From Desmospora activa DSM 45169 (lineage in GTDB: Bacteria > Bacillota > Bacilli > Thermoactinomycetales > DSM-45169), in the NCBI RefSeq assembly GCF_003046315.1, contig NZ_PZZP01000001.1, positions 2,046,001 through 2,110,000 of the forward strand: DNA of 64,000 nt, written 5' to 3'. Made by a program: the position numbers and the translations under genes. The notes beneath the pieces are model-generated. The model saw only the letters and a list, made by a program, of their open reading frames with translations. It did no database searches and was not told the origin of the DNA. How positions within the stretch are numbered: the first letter of the stretch is position 1; each line of letters opens with the position of its first letter. Positions 41,828 through 53,695 of this stretch are shown here, piece after piece.

Positions 41828-43486
41828 TCACCGCTCCACCAAATCGCTTCGTCCCAATGCCTTGACGGCCATCTCCCGTAGTCGAAACTTCTGCACCTTG
41901 CCGCTGGCGGTTAAGGGATAGTCGGCTACAATCTCCATACGGCTGGGAATTTTATAGGGGGCAATCATCCCGTCGCAAAAAGCGCGCATCTCATCCAGAT
42001 CGAGGCTCTCCCCCTCTTCTACTCGAATAAAGGCCATCACTTCTTCCCCGTATTTTTCATCCGGGATACCGACCACTTGTATATCCCGGACTTTGGGATG
42101 GGTATGCAGAAACTCCTCAATCTCTCGGGGGTAGATATTTTCCCCACCACGGATGATCATATCTTTTAGACGGCCGGTAATCCTGAGATATCCCTCTTCA
42201 TCCATCCGTGCCAAATCACCGGTGTGCAGCCAGCCGTCATCGTCGATCGCAAGAGCCGTCTCCTCCGGCATGCGGTAATATCCTTTCATCACATGATAAC
42301 CGCGGGTGCAGAGCTCCCCTTGTACCCCTGGGGCCACTTCTTCCCCAGTATCCGGATCGATTACCTTTACCTCCACATGGGGCAGCTTTTGGCCGACAGT
42401 AGAGACCCGTCGCTCAATCGAATCTTTTGTCCGGGTCTGGCTAATAACCGGAGACGACTCTGTCTGGCCGTAGGCGATGGTGATTTCCGTCGCTCCCATA
42501 TCGTGTATGACGCGTTTCATCACTTCCATCGGACAATTGGACCCCGCCATGATCCCGGTGCGCAGACTGGACAAGTTGAAACGAGAAAAGTCAGGGTGAT
42601 CCAATTCAGCAATAAACATAGTCGGCACCCCGTGTAAAGCGGTACACCGTTCTTTCTCCACCGTTTTTAACACTGTAAGCGGATTAAATTCCACGACTGG
42701 AACCATCGTCGCCCCCACGCTGACACAGGCCAGCGTTCCCAACACACACCCAAAACAATGAAAGAAAGGAACGGGAATGCACATGCGATCGTGTTCCGTT
42801 AATTGCATACAAGCGGCGATCTGATGCGCGTTATTGACGATATTGTGGTGAGTCAACATCACACCCTTGGGAAAGCCGGTGGTTCCGGATGTGTATTGCA
42901 TATTGATCACCTCTTCACAGCGGAGGGATCGCTGTCGTTCCCATAGGGCTGTATCGGGTACATGTTCACCCATACGCATCACTTCAGACCAGTTGAACAT
43001 CCCCGGCTTCCGTTCATCTCCCAGAAAAATCACATTGCGCAGACGCGGTAACCGCTCTGCGCGAAGTTGCCCCGGCTCCGCCTGCATGAGCTCAGGACAG
43101 ATTTCAACTAACATATCCACATAACTGACGCCTTTAAAGGAGTCCATCAAAATCAAGGTTTCCGTATCCGACTGGCGTAACAGATACTCCAACTCCTGCG
43201 TGCGGTAGTTAGTATTCACCGTTACCAATACCGCCCCCATCTTCCCCGTAGCAAATTGCATCACCAGCCATTCTGGCTGATTACTCGCCCACACTGCCAA
43301 ATGATCCCCGGCACGGATTCCCAGTCTCATCAATCCCTTGGCCGCCTGATTGCATTGGCGGTGGAACTCCTGGTAATTCCATCGCAGTTGTCGCTCCGGA
43401 TAAACGACCGCCTCCCGTTCCCCAAAACGCTCCGCCATTTCATCCAGCAAGCCGCCTACTGTTCTATCCCGCAACTCCTTCACCAT
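41828..43486 (-). CDS. AMP-binding acyl-CoA synthetase
   Basis: 552 residues of the ANL superfamily. P-loop YTSGTTGFPKGVMLTH, motif AYGQTESSPVIS, GWLHTGDLARMDEEGYL, the hinge GRLKDMIIRGGENIYP and the C-terminal catalytic Lys in TASGKVQKF are all intact. It activates a fatty or carboxylic acid with ATP and CoA; similarity is highest to medium/long-chain FadD-like enzymes. AAGGGGG precedes ATG. With the acyl-CoA dehydrogenase 3 kb away it fits fatty-acid or branched-acid degradation. Confidence 0.93.
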   Translation of the reverse strand: MVKELRDRTVGGLLDEMAERFGEREAVVYPERQLRWNYQEFHRQCNQAAKGLMRLGIRAGDHLAVWASNQPEWLVMQFATGKMGAVLVTVNTNYRTQELEYLLRQSDTETLILMDSFKGVSYVDMLVEICPELMQAEPGQLRAERLPRLRNVIFLGDERKPGMFNWSEVMRMGEHVPDTALWERQRSLRCEEVINMQYTSGTTGFPKGVMLTHHNIVNNAHQIAACMQLTEHDRMCIPVPFFHCFGCVLGTLACVSVGATMVPVVEFNPLTVLKTVEKERCTALHGVPTMFIAELDHPDFSRFNLSSLRTGIMAGSNCPMEVMKRVIHDMGATEITIAYGQTESSPVISQTRTKDSIERRVSTVGQKLPHVEVKVIDPDTGEEVAPGVQGELCTRGYHVMKGYYRMPEETALAIDDDGWLHTGDLARMDEEGYLRITGRLKDMIIRGGENIYPREIEEFLHTHPKVRDIQVVGIPDEKYGEEVMAFIRVEEGESLDLDEMRAFCDGMIAPYKIPSRMEIVADYPLTASGKVQKFRLREMAVKALGRSDLVER

Positions 43487-43706
43487 ACCGGCCCCCTTGC
43501 GGAAGTGTACAGATCATTAACAAATCTGAATTCTTATCCCTTCTATTCGTACAATTTGGCAGCATTCCCTTCTTCCCATTCAGGAAATAAACTTTATTAA
43601 AGATAGCACTTGAAAAAAAGTTACTGACTAACTATCATTAAAAATAGATGTTGACCTCAACAATTGGATAAATTAATTTAGAGCAACCCCAAAGGAGGAT
43701 ATCAGT

Positions 43707-44306
43707 ATGAGCAACCAGTTTTTGCAAGATATCAAAAAGAGACGTACCATTTATGGGCTAAGCAAAGAAGCGGTCACTTCCGATGAAAAAATTAAAGAAA
43801 TCGTAGGCGAGGCTGTACTCCATACACCTTCGTCCTTTAATTCGCAAAGTGCGCGAGTGGTTATCTTGCTCGGCGAACAACACGACAAACTGTGGAACAT
43901 CACAACCGAAACCTTGCGCAAAATTGTTCCGGAAGCGGACTTTGCTTCAACGGAAGAAAGAATGAACGGGTTTAAAAGCGGTTATGGGACCGTCTTATTC
44001 TTTGAAGATCAAACCGTTATCCAAGGCTTGCAAGAACAATTCGCACTGTACAAAGAGAATTTCCCAGTATGGTCTGAACAATCTTCCGGTATGCTCCAAT
44101 TTGTCGTTTGGACCGCCCTTGAACTGGAAGGATACGGCGCTTCTTTGCAACACTACAATCCACTGATCGACGATGAAGTGAAAAAAGAGTGGAACATCCC
44201 CGCCGAATGGAAATTACGGGCGCAGATGCCTTTTGGAAAGCCGACCGCCCCGCCCACGGATAAAGATTTCCAACCGCTGGAAGAGCGCTTAAAAATGTAT
44301 AAGTAA
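43707..44306 (+). CDS. Nitroreductase family protein (HBN1/YdgI-like)
   Basis: 199 residues. FMN-binding fold typical of the small, oxidoreductase-like nitroreductase group: RRTIYGLSKEAVTSDE, HTPSSFNSQSARVVILLGEQHDKLW, EQSSGMLQFVVWTALELEGYGASLQHYNP, PFGKPTAPP. Usually NAD(P)H-dependent and induced by stress. The ATG at 43707 is preceded by AAAGGAGG. Single gene against the strand of its neighbours, with its own terminator. Confidence 0.88.
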   Translation: MSNQFLQDIKKRRTIYGLSKEAVTSDEKIKEIVGEAVLHTPSSFNSQSARVVILLGEQHDKLWNITTETLRKIVPEADFASTEERMNGFKSGYGTVLFFEDQTVIQGLQEQFALYKENFPVWSEQSSGMLQFVVWTALELEGYGASLQHYNPLIDDEVKKEWNIPAEWKLRAQMPFGKPTAPPTDKDFQPLEERLKMYK

Positions 44307-44313
44307 AACACCA

Positions 44314-44346
44314 AAAAACCTGACCCCTAAAGGGTCAGGTTTTTTG
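44314..44346. terminator. Bidirectional terminator after nitroreductase
   Basis: AAAAAACCTGACCC/GGGTCAGGTTTTTT stem-loop; serves the nitroreductase and the convergent trhO gene. Confidence 0.9.
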
Positions 44347-44359
44347 CCGTTGTTGACGC

Positions 44360-45253
44360 TTAGGAGACAGCGGCATGATGATCCCGGCAAGCGGGAGAAC
44401 AGTATCCCTGATGCTGCTCTAGGCAATCGCTACAACACAGATGTAACTGGTGACAACGGGGATCGTTACAATTATGAAGGTTTTCCGTCGCTGTACCACA
44501 ATGGTGACAGGTGCCCACCACCACTTCTTCTTCGCGGTTAATGGGTACAGATAGGCGTTCATCAAAGACAAAGCATTTTCCATCAAAGCCGCGTCCGCGC
44601 ACTTGCTCGTCCTGGCCATAGGTGACGATGCCACCCTCCAGCTGGGCAACGTCTTGAAAGCCCTCCTCCAACATAAAAGCAGTCAATTTCTCACAACGGA
44701 TACCGCCGGTACAGTACGTCAAGATCGTTTTATCCTTATAGGAGGACAGATGGTCGCGTATCCAATCAGGAAACTCGCGGAATGAGCGCACATCAGGACG
44801 AATCGCATGACGAAAATGGCCCAGATCATATTCATAGTCATTGCGCCCGTCGACGATGATAACATCCTCCCGCTGCATCGCCTCAAAAAACTCCTGCGGA
44901 CTTAACCGTTTGCCGGAACGTTTATTGGGGTCCAACTCTTTTTCTACCCGGAACGTTACCAATTCTTTTTTTGGCTTTACCGCTATCTTGGGAAACGCGT
45001 GGCCGTCATGAGGATCCACTTTAAACACCATATCCGCAAAACGCTCATCCTGATGCATATGCGCCATATAAGCTTCCGTTTGTGCGACAGTTCCCGACAC
45101 TGTGCCGTTGATTCCCTCAGGCGCCACCAGGATTCGCCCCTTCAGATCCAGCTTTCGACAAAGCTGCCAATGTTCCGCAGCAAAGGTATTCGGGTCTTCA
45201 ATCCGGACATATTGATAATATAACAAAACCTGATAGGTTGGTTTAGTGGTCAT
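44360..45253 (-). CDS. trhO: tRNA uridine-34 hydroxylase TrhO (rhodanese family)
   Basis: 297 residues. N-terminal acylphosphatase-like domain (LLYYQYVRI, RILVAPEGINGTVSG), then a rhodanese domain with VDGRNDYEYDLGHF and the active Cys181 in YCTGGIRCEK, then a C-terminal cysteine-rich zinc-binding tail (CHHCG..CNDPRCHQLHLCCSDC). It makes 5-hydroxyuridine at the tRNA wobble position (family knowledge, YrkF/YceA group). AAGGAG is 11 nt before ATG 45253. Also annotated as rhodanese-related sulfurtransferase. Confidence 0.93.
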   Translation of the reverse strand: MTTKPTYQVLLYYQYVRIEDPNTFAAEHWQLCRKLDLKGRILVAPEGINGTVSGTVAQTEAYMAHMHQDERFADMVFKVDPHDGHAFPKIAVKPKKELVTFRVEKELDPNKRSGKRLSPQEFFEAMQREDVIIVDGRNDYEYDLGHFRHAIRPDVRSFREFPDWIRDHLSSYKDKTILTYCTGGIRCEKLTAFMLEEGFQDVAQLEGGIVTYGQDEQVRGRGFDGKCFVFDERLSVPINREEEVVVGTCHHCGTATENLHNCNDPRCHQLHLCCSDCLEQHQGYCSPACRDHHAAVS

Positions 45254-45340
45254 CGGTTGTTTCTCTCCTTCCAACACAAAGGGCATCCACTATCACCATT
45301 GTAACCCAAACCGCGCCCGGAAGGAAAACCGAAAAAAGTA

Positions 45341-46471
45341 TCAACAACCAATCTCTCGGGCGATGACCAGTCGTTGAATTTCGGAGGTGCCTTCTCCAAT
45401 CTCCGTCAACTTGGCATCACGGAAAAAGCGCTCCACCTTGTAATCGTGCATATAACCATACCCACCGTGAATCTGAACAGCCTGGTCGCACACCTTCATC
45501 GCCATCTCCGACGCAAACAACTTACAGATAGAAGCTTCCTTGGTCATTTTCTTGCCCTGATCCTTCAACCACGCCGCTTTATGTACCATGGTGCGCGCCA
45601 GTTCAATATTCATCGCCATATCGGCCAGCTTATGTTGGATCACCTGAAATTTGGACAACGACTGACCAAACTGAACCCTCTCTTTTGCATAGCGAAGGGC
45701 CGCTTCATAAGCCCCCTGCGCAATTCCGACGGCCATCGCCCCAATCCCGATCCGTCCGCCGTCCAAAGTGATCAGAAACTGTTTCAACCCTTGACCAATC
45801 GTACCCAAGACATTCCCTTTTGGAATGCGAACGTTTTCCAGCACCAACTCCGTTGTATTGGAACTGTGCAATCCCATTTTGTGATATTGATCGATCACTT
45901 GAAACCCGGCACTATCCGTAGGAACAAGGAAGGCAGTAATCTCGGGGCCCGGCCCTGTCACCGCGGTTAAAGCGACAAAATCGGCATAGCTGGCATTGGT
46001 GATAAAACATTTGGAACCATTGATCACCCACTCCCCTTCCTCTAGAACCGCCGTCGTCTTTGTACCGCCGGCGTCGGAGCCAGCATTGGGTTCGGTCAAG
46101 CCAAATGCACCTAAGGTTTGACCTGTACAGAGCGGGACCAAGTACATCTTTTTCTGCTCCTCGGTACCAAACAAATACAGCGGCGCACAACCTAAGGATA
46201 TATGGGCGGAATACGTAAGACCGCTAGAAGCACAAACCCGACTCAACTCCTCCACCGCGATGGCGAAGCTGATGGTATCTGCGCCACCACCGCCAAACTC
46301 CTCCGGAAAAGGCAACCCCATCAAACCGAGGTCGGCCATTTTGAGAAAGATCTCCCGCGGAAATTCCTTGGTCCGATCCCGTTCATCCGCCCCCGGCGCT
46401 ACTTCCCCTTCAGCAAAATCTCGCATCAACTTCCGTATCATCCGTTGTTCTTCCGTTAGAGCAAAGTCCAT
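45341..46471 (-). CDS. Acyl-CoA dehydrogenase
   Basis: 376 residues. Signatures [47 protein letters not shown] and the C-terminal [34 protein letters not shown] including the position of the catalytic base. FAD-dependent alpha,beta-desaturation of acyl-CoA; the short/branched-chain type is likely from length. The ATG at 46471 is chosen (GGGGGTGGAG upstream) over a longer open frame. Downstream of rpoD on the same strand but separated by a terminator. Confidence 0.93.
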   Translation of the reverse strand: MDFALTEEQRMIRKLMRDFAEGEVAPGADERDRTKEFPREIFLKMADLGLMGLPFPEEFGGGGADTISFAIAVEELSRVCASSGLTYSAHISLGCAPLYLFGTEEQKKMYLVPLCTGQTLGAFGLTEPNAGSDAGGTKTTAVLEEGEWVINGSKCFITNASYADFVALTAVTGPGPEITAFLVPTDSAGFQVIDQYHKMGLHSSNTTELVLENVRIPKGNVLGTIGQGLKQFLITLDGGRIGIGAMAVGIAQGAYEAALRYAKERVQFGQSLSKFQVIQHKLADMAMNIELARTMVHKAAWLKDQGKKMTKEASICKLFASEMAMKVCDQAVQIHGGYGYMHDYKVERFFRDAKLTEIGEGTSEIQRLVIAREIGC

Positions 46472-46674
46472 TTTCTCCACCCCCGAGTATTTTGCATACC
46501 CCCCAATGATGGCAGCGCTTTCATCACCATTATATGAGCAGAAACGAATTTGCAGCAAGAATTTTTAGAATCCACCTATTTTTCGACCTCTCCGCCTGCT
46601 TAAGAGGTTTGCATTGGGGTCGGAAAAGGGATAAAATTAAACCAGAAAAAAGGCACCAAGGAAAAACAAAAAAT

Positions 46675-46701
46675 AAAAGCACCCATTTGATCGGTGCTTT
46701 T
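46675..46701 (-). terminator. Terminator of rpoD
   Basis: AAAAGCACC/GGTGCTTTT stem with a 9-nt loop and an A-rich plus-strand tail; 28 bp after the rpoD stop. Confidence 0.85.
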
Positions 46702-46728
46702 GCCAAAACATATGAAGTTGTCTATTCG

Positions 46729-47850
<1,122 letters not shown>

Positions 47851-47974
47851 TGCGTTCCCTCCTTCCTGGCCCTTTGCTTCAGCCTCTTTTAAACCTGTTC
47901 CCGTAAATGCATCCATTCAATCGCATCGGGACGGCTGTGGCAAATGCCAGCACATCATCAAACAATATGGATAA

Positions 47975-49804
47975 TCAGTCATGGTTTCGATCCCGGTACA
48001 GACGGAGGATGGATTCTTGTGCCAACCGTGCAGCCTCGATCGGATCGATCGCCTTTTCCGATTCCCGCTTTTGCGCCAACAGTTCCTGTTCACGCATTAA
48101 TTGGCGAATGCGACGGATGCAACCATCCACTTCTTCTTGCAAATGGTCCTGGGGCAAATCCATCATACCCAGCTCTGTGATCACCGAAGTCAATTGGTCA
48201 TCGTCAACCAAGCGGATGAATGCGTGTAACCCCCCGTCGCTGCCTGACCGGTGGTATGAATAAAGGTATGCAGCGATCGCTTCGTGCTCCTCCGTCTGAA
48301 AGTCAACCTGAAGACCTTCCATTGCCCTGCCCACATACTCGGGATATTGGAGCAAGATCGCTAACAACCGCCGCTCTGCAATCGCAAGGGACGATCGCGA
48401 CCGGTTGGAAGCGACCATGTGTTTGCTGCCATGATATCCATTATTCCACTTCCCCTGACCTTTATCCCCCATCGATTCTCTCTTCTTTTTCGACGCCGCT
48501 TTCCGTTGTTCCTGTTTGAGGGCATCCAGTGAGATGCCAAACTCCTCGGATAAGCGGCGGAGATAGTGATCACGCTCAATCGCTCGGGGCAATTGTGCCA
48601 CCACTTCAACGGCCTGAGTCAGATACTGCATCCGCTCATCTTCATCTTTTAGGTCTACATTTTTTTTGAGGGTTTCCAGCTTAAACGCGGTAAAGGGAAG
48701 GGCCTGGGCCAGCACCTTATCGATAAATGCTTGCGACCCAAAGCGACCAATATAATCGTCGGGGTCCATTCCATGAGGCATCTGAGCAACCTTCACGATA
48801 CATTCCCGATTTTTTAACACGTCCAGCCCTCGGTCCGCCGCCTGTTGTCCGGCGGTGTCAGAGTCATAACAGATAATCGCCGTCTCCGCATTACGACGGA
48901 TAACCTGAGCCTGAGAATCCGTCAGCGCCGTACCCAGGGTGGCCACACCATGTGTCACACCAGCTTGCCACGCTGCGATCACATCCATATAACCCTCAAA
49001 CAGCACCGCTTGATTTTGCTTGCGAATCGATTTGCGGGCACGGTGCAGATTGAATAAAAATTTCCCTTTATGAAACAAAGGCGTCTCCGGGCTATTTAAA
49101 TATTTGGGCCGCCCCTCTCCCAATAACCGCCCCCCAAAAGCGATAACCCTTCCCTGGGAGTCGTGGATGGGAAACATCACCCGCCCCCGAAAGCGATCAT
49201 AATAAGAGAGTACGCCGTTAGCGGAAGTATCTCGTTGGGCGATCAGACCGGCATTGATCAATTCTTCCTCTTGAAATCCCCGCCGTTTAAGAAAGGACAG
49301 CAAGAAGCGATAAGAGTCGGGGGCATATCCCAGTTGGAATTCTTCCATTGTGGAACGTTGGATCCCGCGGCGGGTCAGATAGTCCCTCGCCTCCTCTCCA
49401 TGCTCGGTATTCATCAACAGATGGTGAAACAAGCGCGCGGCCAACTCGACCGCTTCCCGCAACCGCTGCCGCCGTTTCTCCTCTGGATCCGACTCGCCTT
49501 CATCCCAACGAGGCAGTTCAATTCCCACCTGTTCCGCCAAATATCGGACAGCCTCGATAAAGGTAAACTGCTCCATTTCCATGACAAACTTAAAGACATT
49601 CCCACCAGCCCCACAGCCAAAACAGTAATAAATTTGTTTATCCGGGGAGACAGAAAAGGAGGGAGTGTTTTCAGAGTGAAATGGACAGAGACCGAAGTAG
49701 TTGCGGCCGCTTTTTTTTAGCTGTACCGACTGGCTGACCACATCGACGATATCATGATGCTCCCGGATACGGTCGATGACTTCGTCAGGGATACGTCCCC
49801 GCAT
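47975..49804 (-). CDS. dnaG: DNA primase DnaG
   Basis: 609 residues. Zinc ribbon with Cys40, His43, Cys61, Cys64 (LCPFHSENTPSFSV, YYCFGCGAGG), then the catalytic core with IAFGGRLLGEGRPKYLNSPETPLF and VLFEGYMDVIAAWQAG (TOPRIM Glu) and CYDSDTAGQQAADRGLD (Asp pair). The C-terminal helicase-binding domain begins near residue 440. TAGGAGG lies 10 nt before the ATG. Confidence 0.96.
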   Translation of the reverse strand: MRGRIPDEVIDRIREHHDIVDVVSQSVQLKKSGRNYFGLCPFHSENTPSFSVSPDKQIYYCFGCGAGGNVFKFVMEMEQFTFIEAVRYLAEQVGIELPRWDEGESDPEEKRRQRLREAVELAARLFHHLLMNTEHGEEARDYLTRRGIQRSTMEEFQLGYAPDSYRFLLSFLKRRGFQEEELINAGLIAQRDTSANGVLSYYDRFRGRVMFPIHDSQGRVIAFGGRLLGEGRPKYLNSPETPLFHKGKFLFNLHRARKSIRKQNQAVLFEGYMDVIAAWQAGVTHGVATLGTALTDSQAQVIRRNAETAIICYDSDTAGQQAADRGLDVLKNRECIVKVAQMPHGMDPDDYIGRFGSQAFIDKVLAQALPFTAFKLETLKKNVDLKDEDERMQYLTQAVEVVAQLPRAIERDHYLRRLSEEFGISLDALKQEQRKAASKKKRESMGDKGQGKWNNGYHGSKHMVASNRSRSSLAIAERRLLAILLQYPEYVGRAMEGLQVDFQTEEHEAIAAYLYSYHRSGSDGGLHAFIRLVDDDQLTSVITELGMMDLPQDHLQEEVDGCIRRIRQLMREQELLAQKRESEKAIDPIEAARLAQESILRLYRDRNHD

Positions 49805-50201
49805 GAAATCACCGCCTCCTAGAAATCCATTTTTCGTTGCCCAGGCAGGGTAACAATCGTACCTATTCGCCGAGATTCGTCAAAATCCTGCATTTTTCCT
49901 TCTTTGATTTCACAGGGAAAAGTTGGATGAATGCGGCAAATATTCAACCACACATCCTTTTATTCTACACGATTCCCCAAAACCCTGCCACTGTTTCCAT
50001 GTGAGAAAATCGGTTGCGTCTTCGATTCATCATCTCTTGTATTATACGCGGATACTTGAAAAAAATCCTTTTCAAAAAGAGGCCCACACTCCTGCTAAAC
50101 TGGAGAGTGGGAGATGTGGATGTTAACAAACTGGTCGCAGGACGGTCGGGGTGATTATCCGTCTCAAACTCCAGTCGTTTGTCATCAATTTGTTTTTGCT
50201 G
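49805..50201. other. 397-bp intergenic region between dnaG and ppdK
   Basis: It holds the dnaG promoter region and the 3' UTR plus terminator of ppdK (50074-50201). No supported gene. Confidence 0.5.
50074..50111 (-). terminator. Terminator of ppdK
   Basis: CCCACTCTCC/GGAGTGTGGG stem (one mismatch) with a 9-nt loop, then CCTCTTTTTG on the minus strand. The preceding sequence shares a motif with the nuoD 3' UTR. Confidence 0.75.
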
Positions 50202-52850
50202 CTACTCTTTTTCCTGCAGGGTGGCTTGGGCCGCTGCCAAGCGGGCAAGAGGCACACGAAATGGCGAGCAGCTGACATAATCAAGCCCAGCTTGGTGGCA
50301 AAAGTGAATGGAGTGCTTTTCACCGCCATGTTCCCCGCAGATACCAGTTTTTAGACTCGGCTTGGCACGTCGCCCTTCCTCCACTCCGAGAGAAACGAGC
50401 CGTCCCACTCCGTCGTGGTCCAGCGTGATAAACGGATTTTCAGGCAAAATCTTGCGGTCCAGATACTGATGCAAAAACTTTCCCTCTGCGTCATCACGGC
50501 TAAAGCCAAACGTGGTCTGCGTTAAGTCGTTGGTGCCAAAAGAGAAAAAGTCGGCGGCGGTTGCAATCTCTCCTGCGGTTAGAGCGGCTCTGGGCACCTC
50601 AATCATTGTTCCCACCGTAAAAGGGATGGGAATGCCGCTTTGCCGCTGCACCTCCCTTGCCACCTCTTCCACCAATCGTCTCATTTCCTTTAATTCATTG
50701 ATATGTCCCACCAGTGGAATCATAATCTCCGGCTCCACTATGATTCCTGCTTCGATCGCCTGAGCAGCCGCCTGAAAAATCGCTTCTACCTGCATTGCAT
50801 AAATCTCAGGATGGGTTAAACCTAGGCGGCAACCGCGATGACCCAACATCGGATTAAATTCGTGTAAGGCACGAACCTGACGCAGTAGCATCTCTTTTTT
50901 TCGTAAATCCCCCAGGTCGATTCCTTCCATTACCTGCAGTTTGGCAACTTCCAACTGCAATTCTTCCAGGTTGGGCAAAAACTCGTGCAAAGGGGGGTCC
51001 AACAGGCGGATGGTGACTGGCAACCCCTCCATCGCCCGAAAGATTCCATAAAAATCCTCACGCTGTAACGGCAACAGCGCTTCAAGGGCCAGTTGTCGTT
51101 CTTCTGCCGATTCCGCCAAAATCATGGAGCGAACCAACGGCACCCTGTCCGCATCCATAAACATATGCTCCGTCCGGCACAGACCCACTCCCTCCGCCCC
51201 AAATTCACGGGCTTTGGCCGCATCTGCGGGATTATCCGCATTGGTACGTACGCGCAACGTCCGGATCTCATCCGTCCATTGCAACAATCGCTTAAACTCC
51301 TCGGACAGTTCGGGATCGATCAGCGGCACTTGCCCGCGGATCACGCGACCGCTGCCACCTTCAATCGAAAGTTCATCCCCTTCCGTTAAAACCTGCCCCT
51401 CGATGCGAAGCTCTTTTTTCTTGTGGTCGATGATAGCGTCTTCACAACCACAGATACACGGTTTTCCCATTCCGCGGGCGACCACAGCGGCGTGACTGGT
51501 CATACCGCCACGGGTAGTCAACACCCCCTGCGCGGCTACAATGCCGTGAATATCTTCCGGCGTCGTTTCCGGCCGCACCAAGATCACTTTTTTCCCGGTT
51601 TGTGCCCACCGTTCTGCGGTATCCGCCTCAAACACCACTTGTCCCGAAGCGGCTCCAGGGGAGGCGGGAAGCCCTTTGGTCAAGACATCCAGTTTTGCTT
51701 CAGGATCGATGCGGCGGTGTAAAATTTGATCCAGTTGATCGGGATCAACCCGCATCAAGGCTTCTTCCTTAGTGATGACGCCTTCTTCCACCAAATCGAC
51801 AGCGATTTTGACGGCGGCATGAGCCGTCCGTTTGCCGGAGCGGGTTTGGAGAAGGTAGAGCTTTCCCTGTTCCACCGTAAACTCAATATCCTGCATATCG
51901 CGATAATGCGCTTCCAACTGTCGGGTAATCTGAACAAATGCATCATAGATGGGTGGCATTCGGTCGGCCAAGCGGGCAATCGGCTCAGGAGTTCGAATCC
52001 CCGCTACCACATCTTCTCCCTGAGCATTGATCAAATACTCCCCATACAACTCTTTTTCCCCAGTGGAGGGATTGCGTGTAAAGGCGACACCAGTGCCAGA
52101 GTCTTCTCCCATATTGCCGAATACCATCATCTGCACATTGACGGCGGTACCCAAATCATCCGCGATACGATGAATATTGCGATAAATACGAGCGCGTTGG
52201 TTGTTCCAGGAATCGAACACCGCCACAATCGCACGGTACAGCTGATCGACGGGATCCTGTGGGAACGATTCCCCTGTCTCTTCCGTTACCACTCGCTTAA
52301 AAGATTGAATCACATCCATCCAATCATCTGCCGTCAAATCGGGGTCGGCAGCGACTCCGCGCGCTTCTTTTTTCTGTTCGATCACCCGCTCAAATCGATA
52401 GGAGGGGATTTCCAACACCACATCCCCAAACATCTGGATAAAGCGCCGATAACAATCCCAAGCAAAGCGAGCATCGCCGGTAAGGGTGGCCAAGCCCGCA
52501 ACGGTGCGATCGTTTAGACCCAGATTGAGTACGGTATCCATCATCCCCGGCATCGATACAACCGCACCGGAGCGAACGGATACCAATAGAGGGGCGGCAG
52601 GATCGCCAAGCTTTTTACCGGAGTGTTTCTCCAGTTCGGATAAGGCACGAGCGATCTCTTGTTTACGCTCATCCGTTAAGGTGCGTTCCGCGTCATAATA
52701 TTGCAGACACGCCGTAGTCGTAATTGTAAAACCAGGGGGGACAGGCAACCCGGCACGGGTCATCTCCGCCAGGTTGGCTCCTTTCCCCCCCATCAAATGC
52801 TTCCAATCCTGTCCACCTTCAGCAAAGGGAATAATCGTGGCCACACTCAT
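50202..52850 (-). CDS. ppdK: Pyruvate, phosphate dikinase
   Basis: 882 residues. N-terminal ATP-grasp domain ([53 protein letters not shown]), central swivelling domain with phospho-His in [21 protein letters not shown] (the Thr next to His is the regulatory site), and C-terminal PEP/pyruvate TIM barrel ([46 protein letters not shown]). Interconverts pyruvate, ATP, Pi with PEP, AMP, PPi. ATG overlaps the PSRP stop (ATGA). In Bacillus no ppdK exists here; the pairing with PSRP is direct. Confidence 0.96.
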   Translation of the reverse strand: MSVATIIPFAEGGQDWKHLMGGKGANLAEMTRAGLPVPPGFTITTTACLQYYDAERTLTDERKQEIARALSELEKHSGKKLGDPAAPLLVSVRSGAVVSMPGMMDTVLNLGLNDRTVAGLATLTGDARFAWDCYRRFIQMFGDVVLEIPSYRFERVIEQKKEARGVAADPDLTADDWMDVIQSFKRVVTEETGESFPQDPVDQLYRAIVAVFDSWNNQRARIYRNIHRIADDLGTAVNVQMMVFGNMGEDSGTGVAFTRNPSTGEKELYGEYLINAQGEDVVAGIRTPEPIARLADRMPPIYDAFVQITRQLEAHYRDMQDIEFTVEQGKLYLLQTRSGKRTAHAAVKIAVDLVEEGVITKEEALMRVDPDQLDQILHRRIDPEAKLDVLTKGLPASPGAASGQVVFEADTAERWAQTGKKVILVRPETTPEDIHGIVAAQGVLTTRGGMTSHAAVVARGMGKPCICGCEDAIIDHKKKELRIEGQVLTEGDELSIEGGSGRVIRGQVPLIDPELSEEFKRLLQWTDEIRTLRVRTNADNPADAAKAREFGAEGVGLCRTEHMFMDADRVPLVRSMILAESAEERQLALEALLPLQREDFYGIFRAMEGLPVTIRLLDPPLHEFLPNLEELQLEVAKLQVMEGIDLGDLRKKEMLLRQVRALHEFNPMLGHRGCRLGLTHPEIYAMQVEAIFQAAAQAIEAGIIVEPEIMIPLVGHINELKEMRRLVEEVAREVQRQSGIPIPFTVGTMIEVPRAALTAGEIATAADFFSFGTNDLTQTTFGFSRDDAEGKFLHQYLDRKILPENPFITLDHDGVGRLVSLGVEEGRRAKPSLKTGICGEHGGEKHSIHFCHQAGLDYVSCSPFRVPLARLAAAQATLQEKE

Positions 52851-53674
52851 AAGTGCTTCCCTCCTTTACGAAGCATATCGAGGATGCTGTTGGCCGTCTC
52901 TTCCACCGCTTTATTGGAAACGTCGATAATGGGGCACCCCACCCGCTTCATCACTTTTTCTGAGTACTCCAGCTCCTGCAAAATCCGTTCCATATTGGCA
53001 TAATTAGCCCTGGCAGTAAGTCCGAGAGACTTTAACCGCTCCCGCCGAATTCCGTTTAATTGATCGGGATTGATCGTCAACCCAATACATTTTTCCGCCG
53101 GTACCATAAATAATTCCTCTGCCGGTTCCACTTCGGGCACGAGCGGGACATTGGCCACCTTAAGACGCTTATGGGCCAGATACATGGATAAAGGCGTTTT
53201 TGAGGTGCGGGAAACACCGATTAAAACCACATCCGCCCGTAACAGCCCGCGCGGATCGCGGCCATCGTCGTATTTCACCGCAAATTCAATCGCTTCCACT
53301 TTACGAAAATATTCATCATCCAAGCGGCGAACCAAACCCGGCTCCCGTTTTGGTTCCCGGCCATACAGCGCGGAGAGACCCTCTATCATCGGTCCCATAA
53401 TATCCACCACCGGAACCCCTTTGCGATTTGCTTCATCAAGGAGAAATTGGTACAGTTCGCTCACCACCATGGTAAATGCGATCATGCCGTTTACCTCAGC
53501 GGCCGCCTGTACCATTTCCGCTATCGTTTTTTTATCATCCACATAAGGGATGCGGCGGATATCCGCCTGACCGCCGTTAAACTGACTAGAGGCGGCGCGG
53601 ATGACAAATTCCGCCGTCTCCCCCACGGAATCGGACAAAATGAAAATAACTGGTTGATCGGACGCAGTAGTAAT
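52847..53674 (-). CDS. PPDK regulatory protein (PSRP, DUF299), likely AUU start
   Basis: 275 residues if started at ATT (53672-53674). [12 protein letters not shown] opens the DUF299 domain, [13 protein letters not shown] is the nucleotide-binding loop, and GRRERLKSL-type and [11 protein letters not shown] motifs follow. PSRP phosphorylates (ADP-dependent) and dephosphorylates the active-site Thr of PPDK. No ATG, GTG or TTG lies in frame between the ccpN stop and TTG 53638; that TTG would cut off the first strand PVIFI. GGAGGG is 8 nt from ATT, giving the usual N-terminal extent. Confidence 0.9.
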   Translation of the reverse strand: MTTASDQPVIFILSDSVGETAEFVIRAASSQFNGGQADIRRIPYVDDKKTIAEMVQAAAEVNGMIAFTMVVSELYQFLLDEANRKGVPVVDIMGPMIEGLSALYGREPKREPGLVRRLDDEYFRKVEAIEFAVKYDDGRDPRGLLRADVVLIGVSRTSKTPLSMYLAHKRLKVANVPLVPEVEPAEELFMVPAEKCIGLTINPDQLNGIRRERLKSLGLTARANYANMERILQELEYSEKVMKRVGCPIIDVSNKAVEETANSILDMLRKGGKHL

Positions 53675-53695
53675 CGTTGATCCCTCCCTGACAGT

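Noticed and set aside
51726-52517. 263-codon plus-strand frame inside ppdK
   Set aside because: Antisense shadow of a clearly functional PPDK gene, with no SD and no domain.
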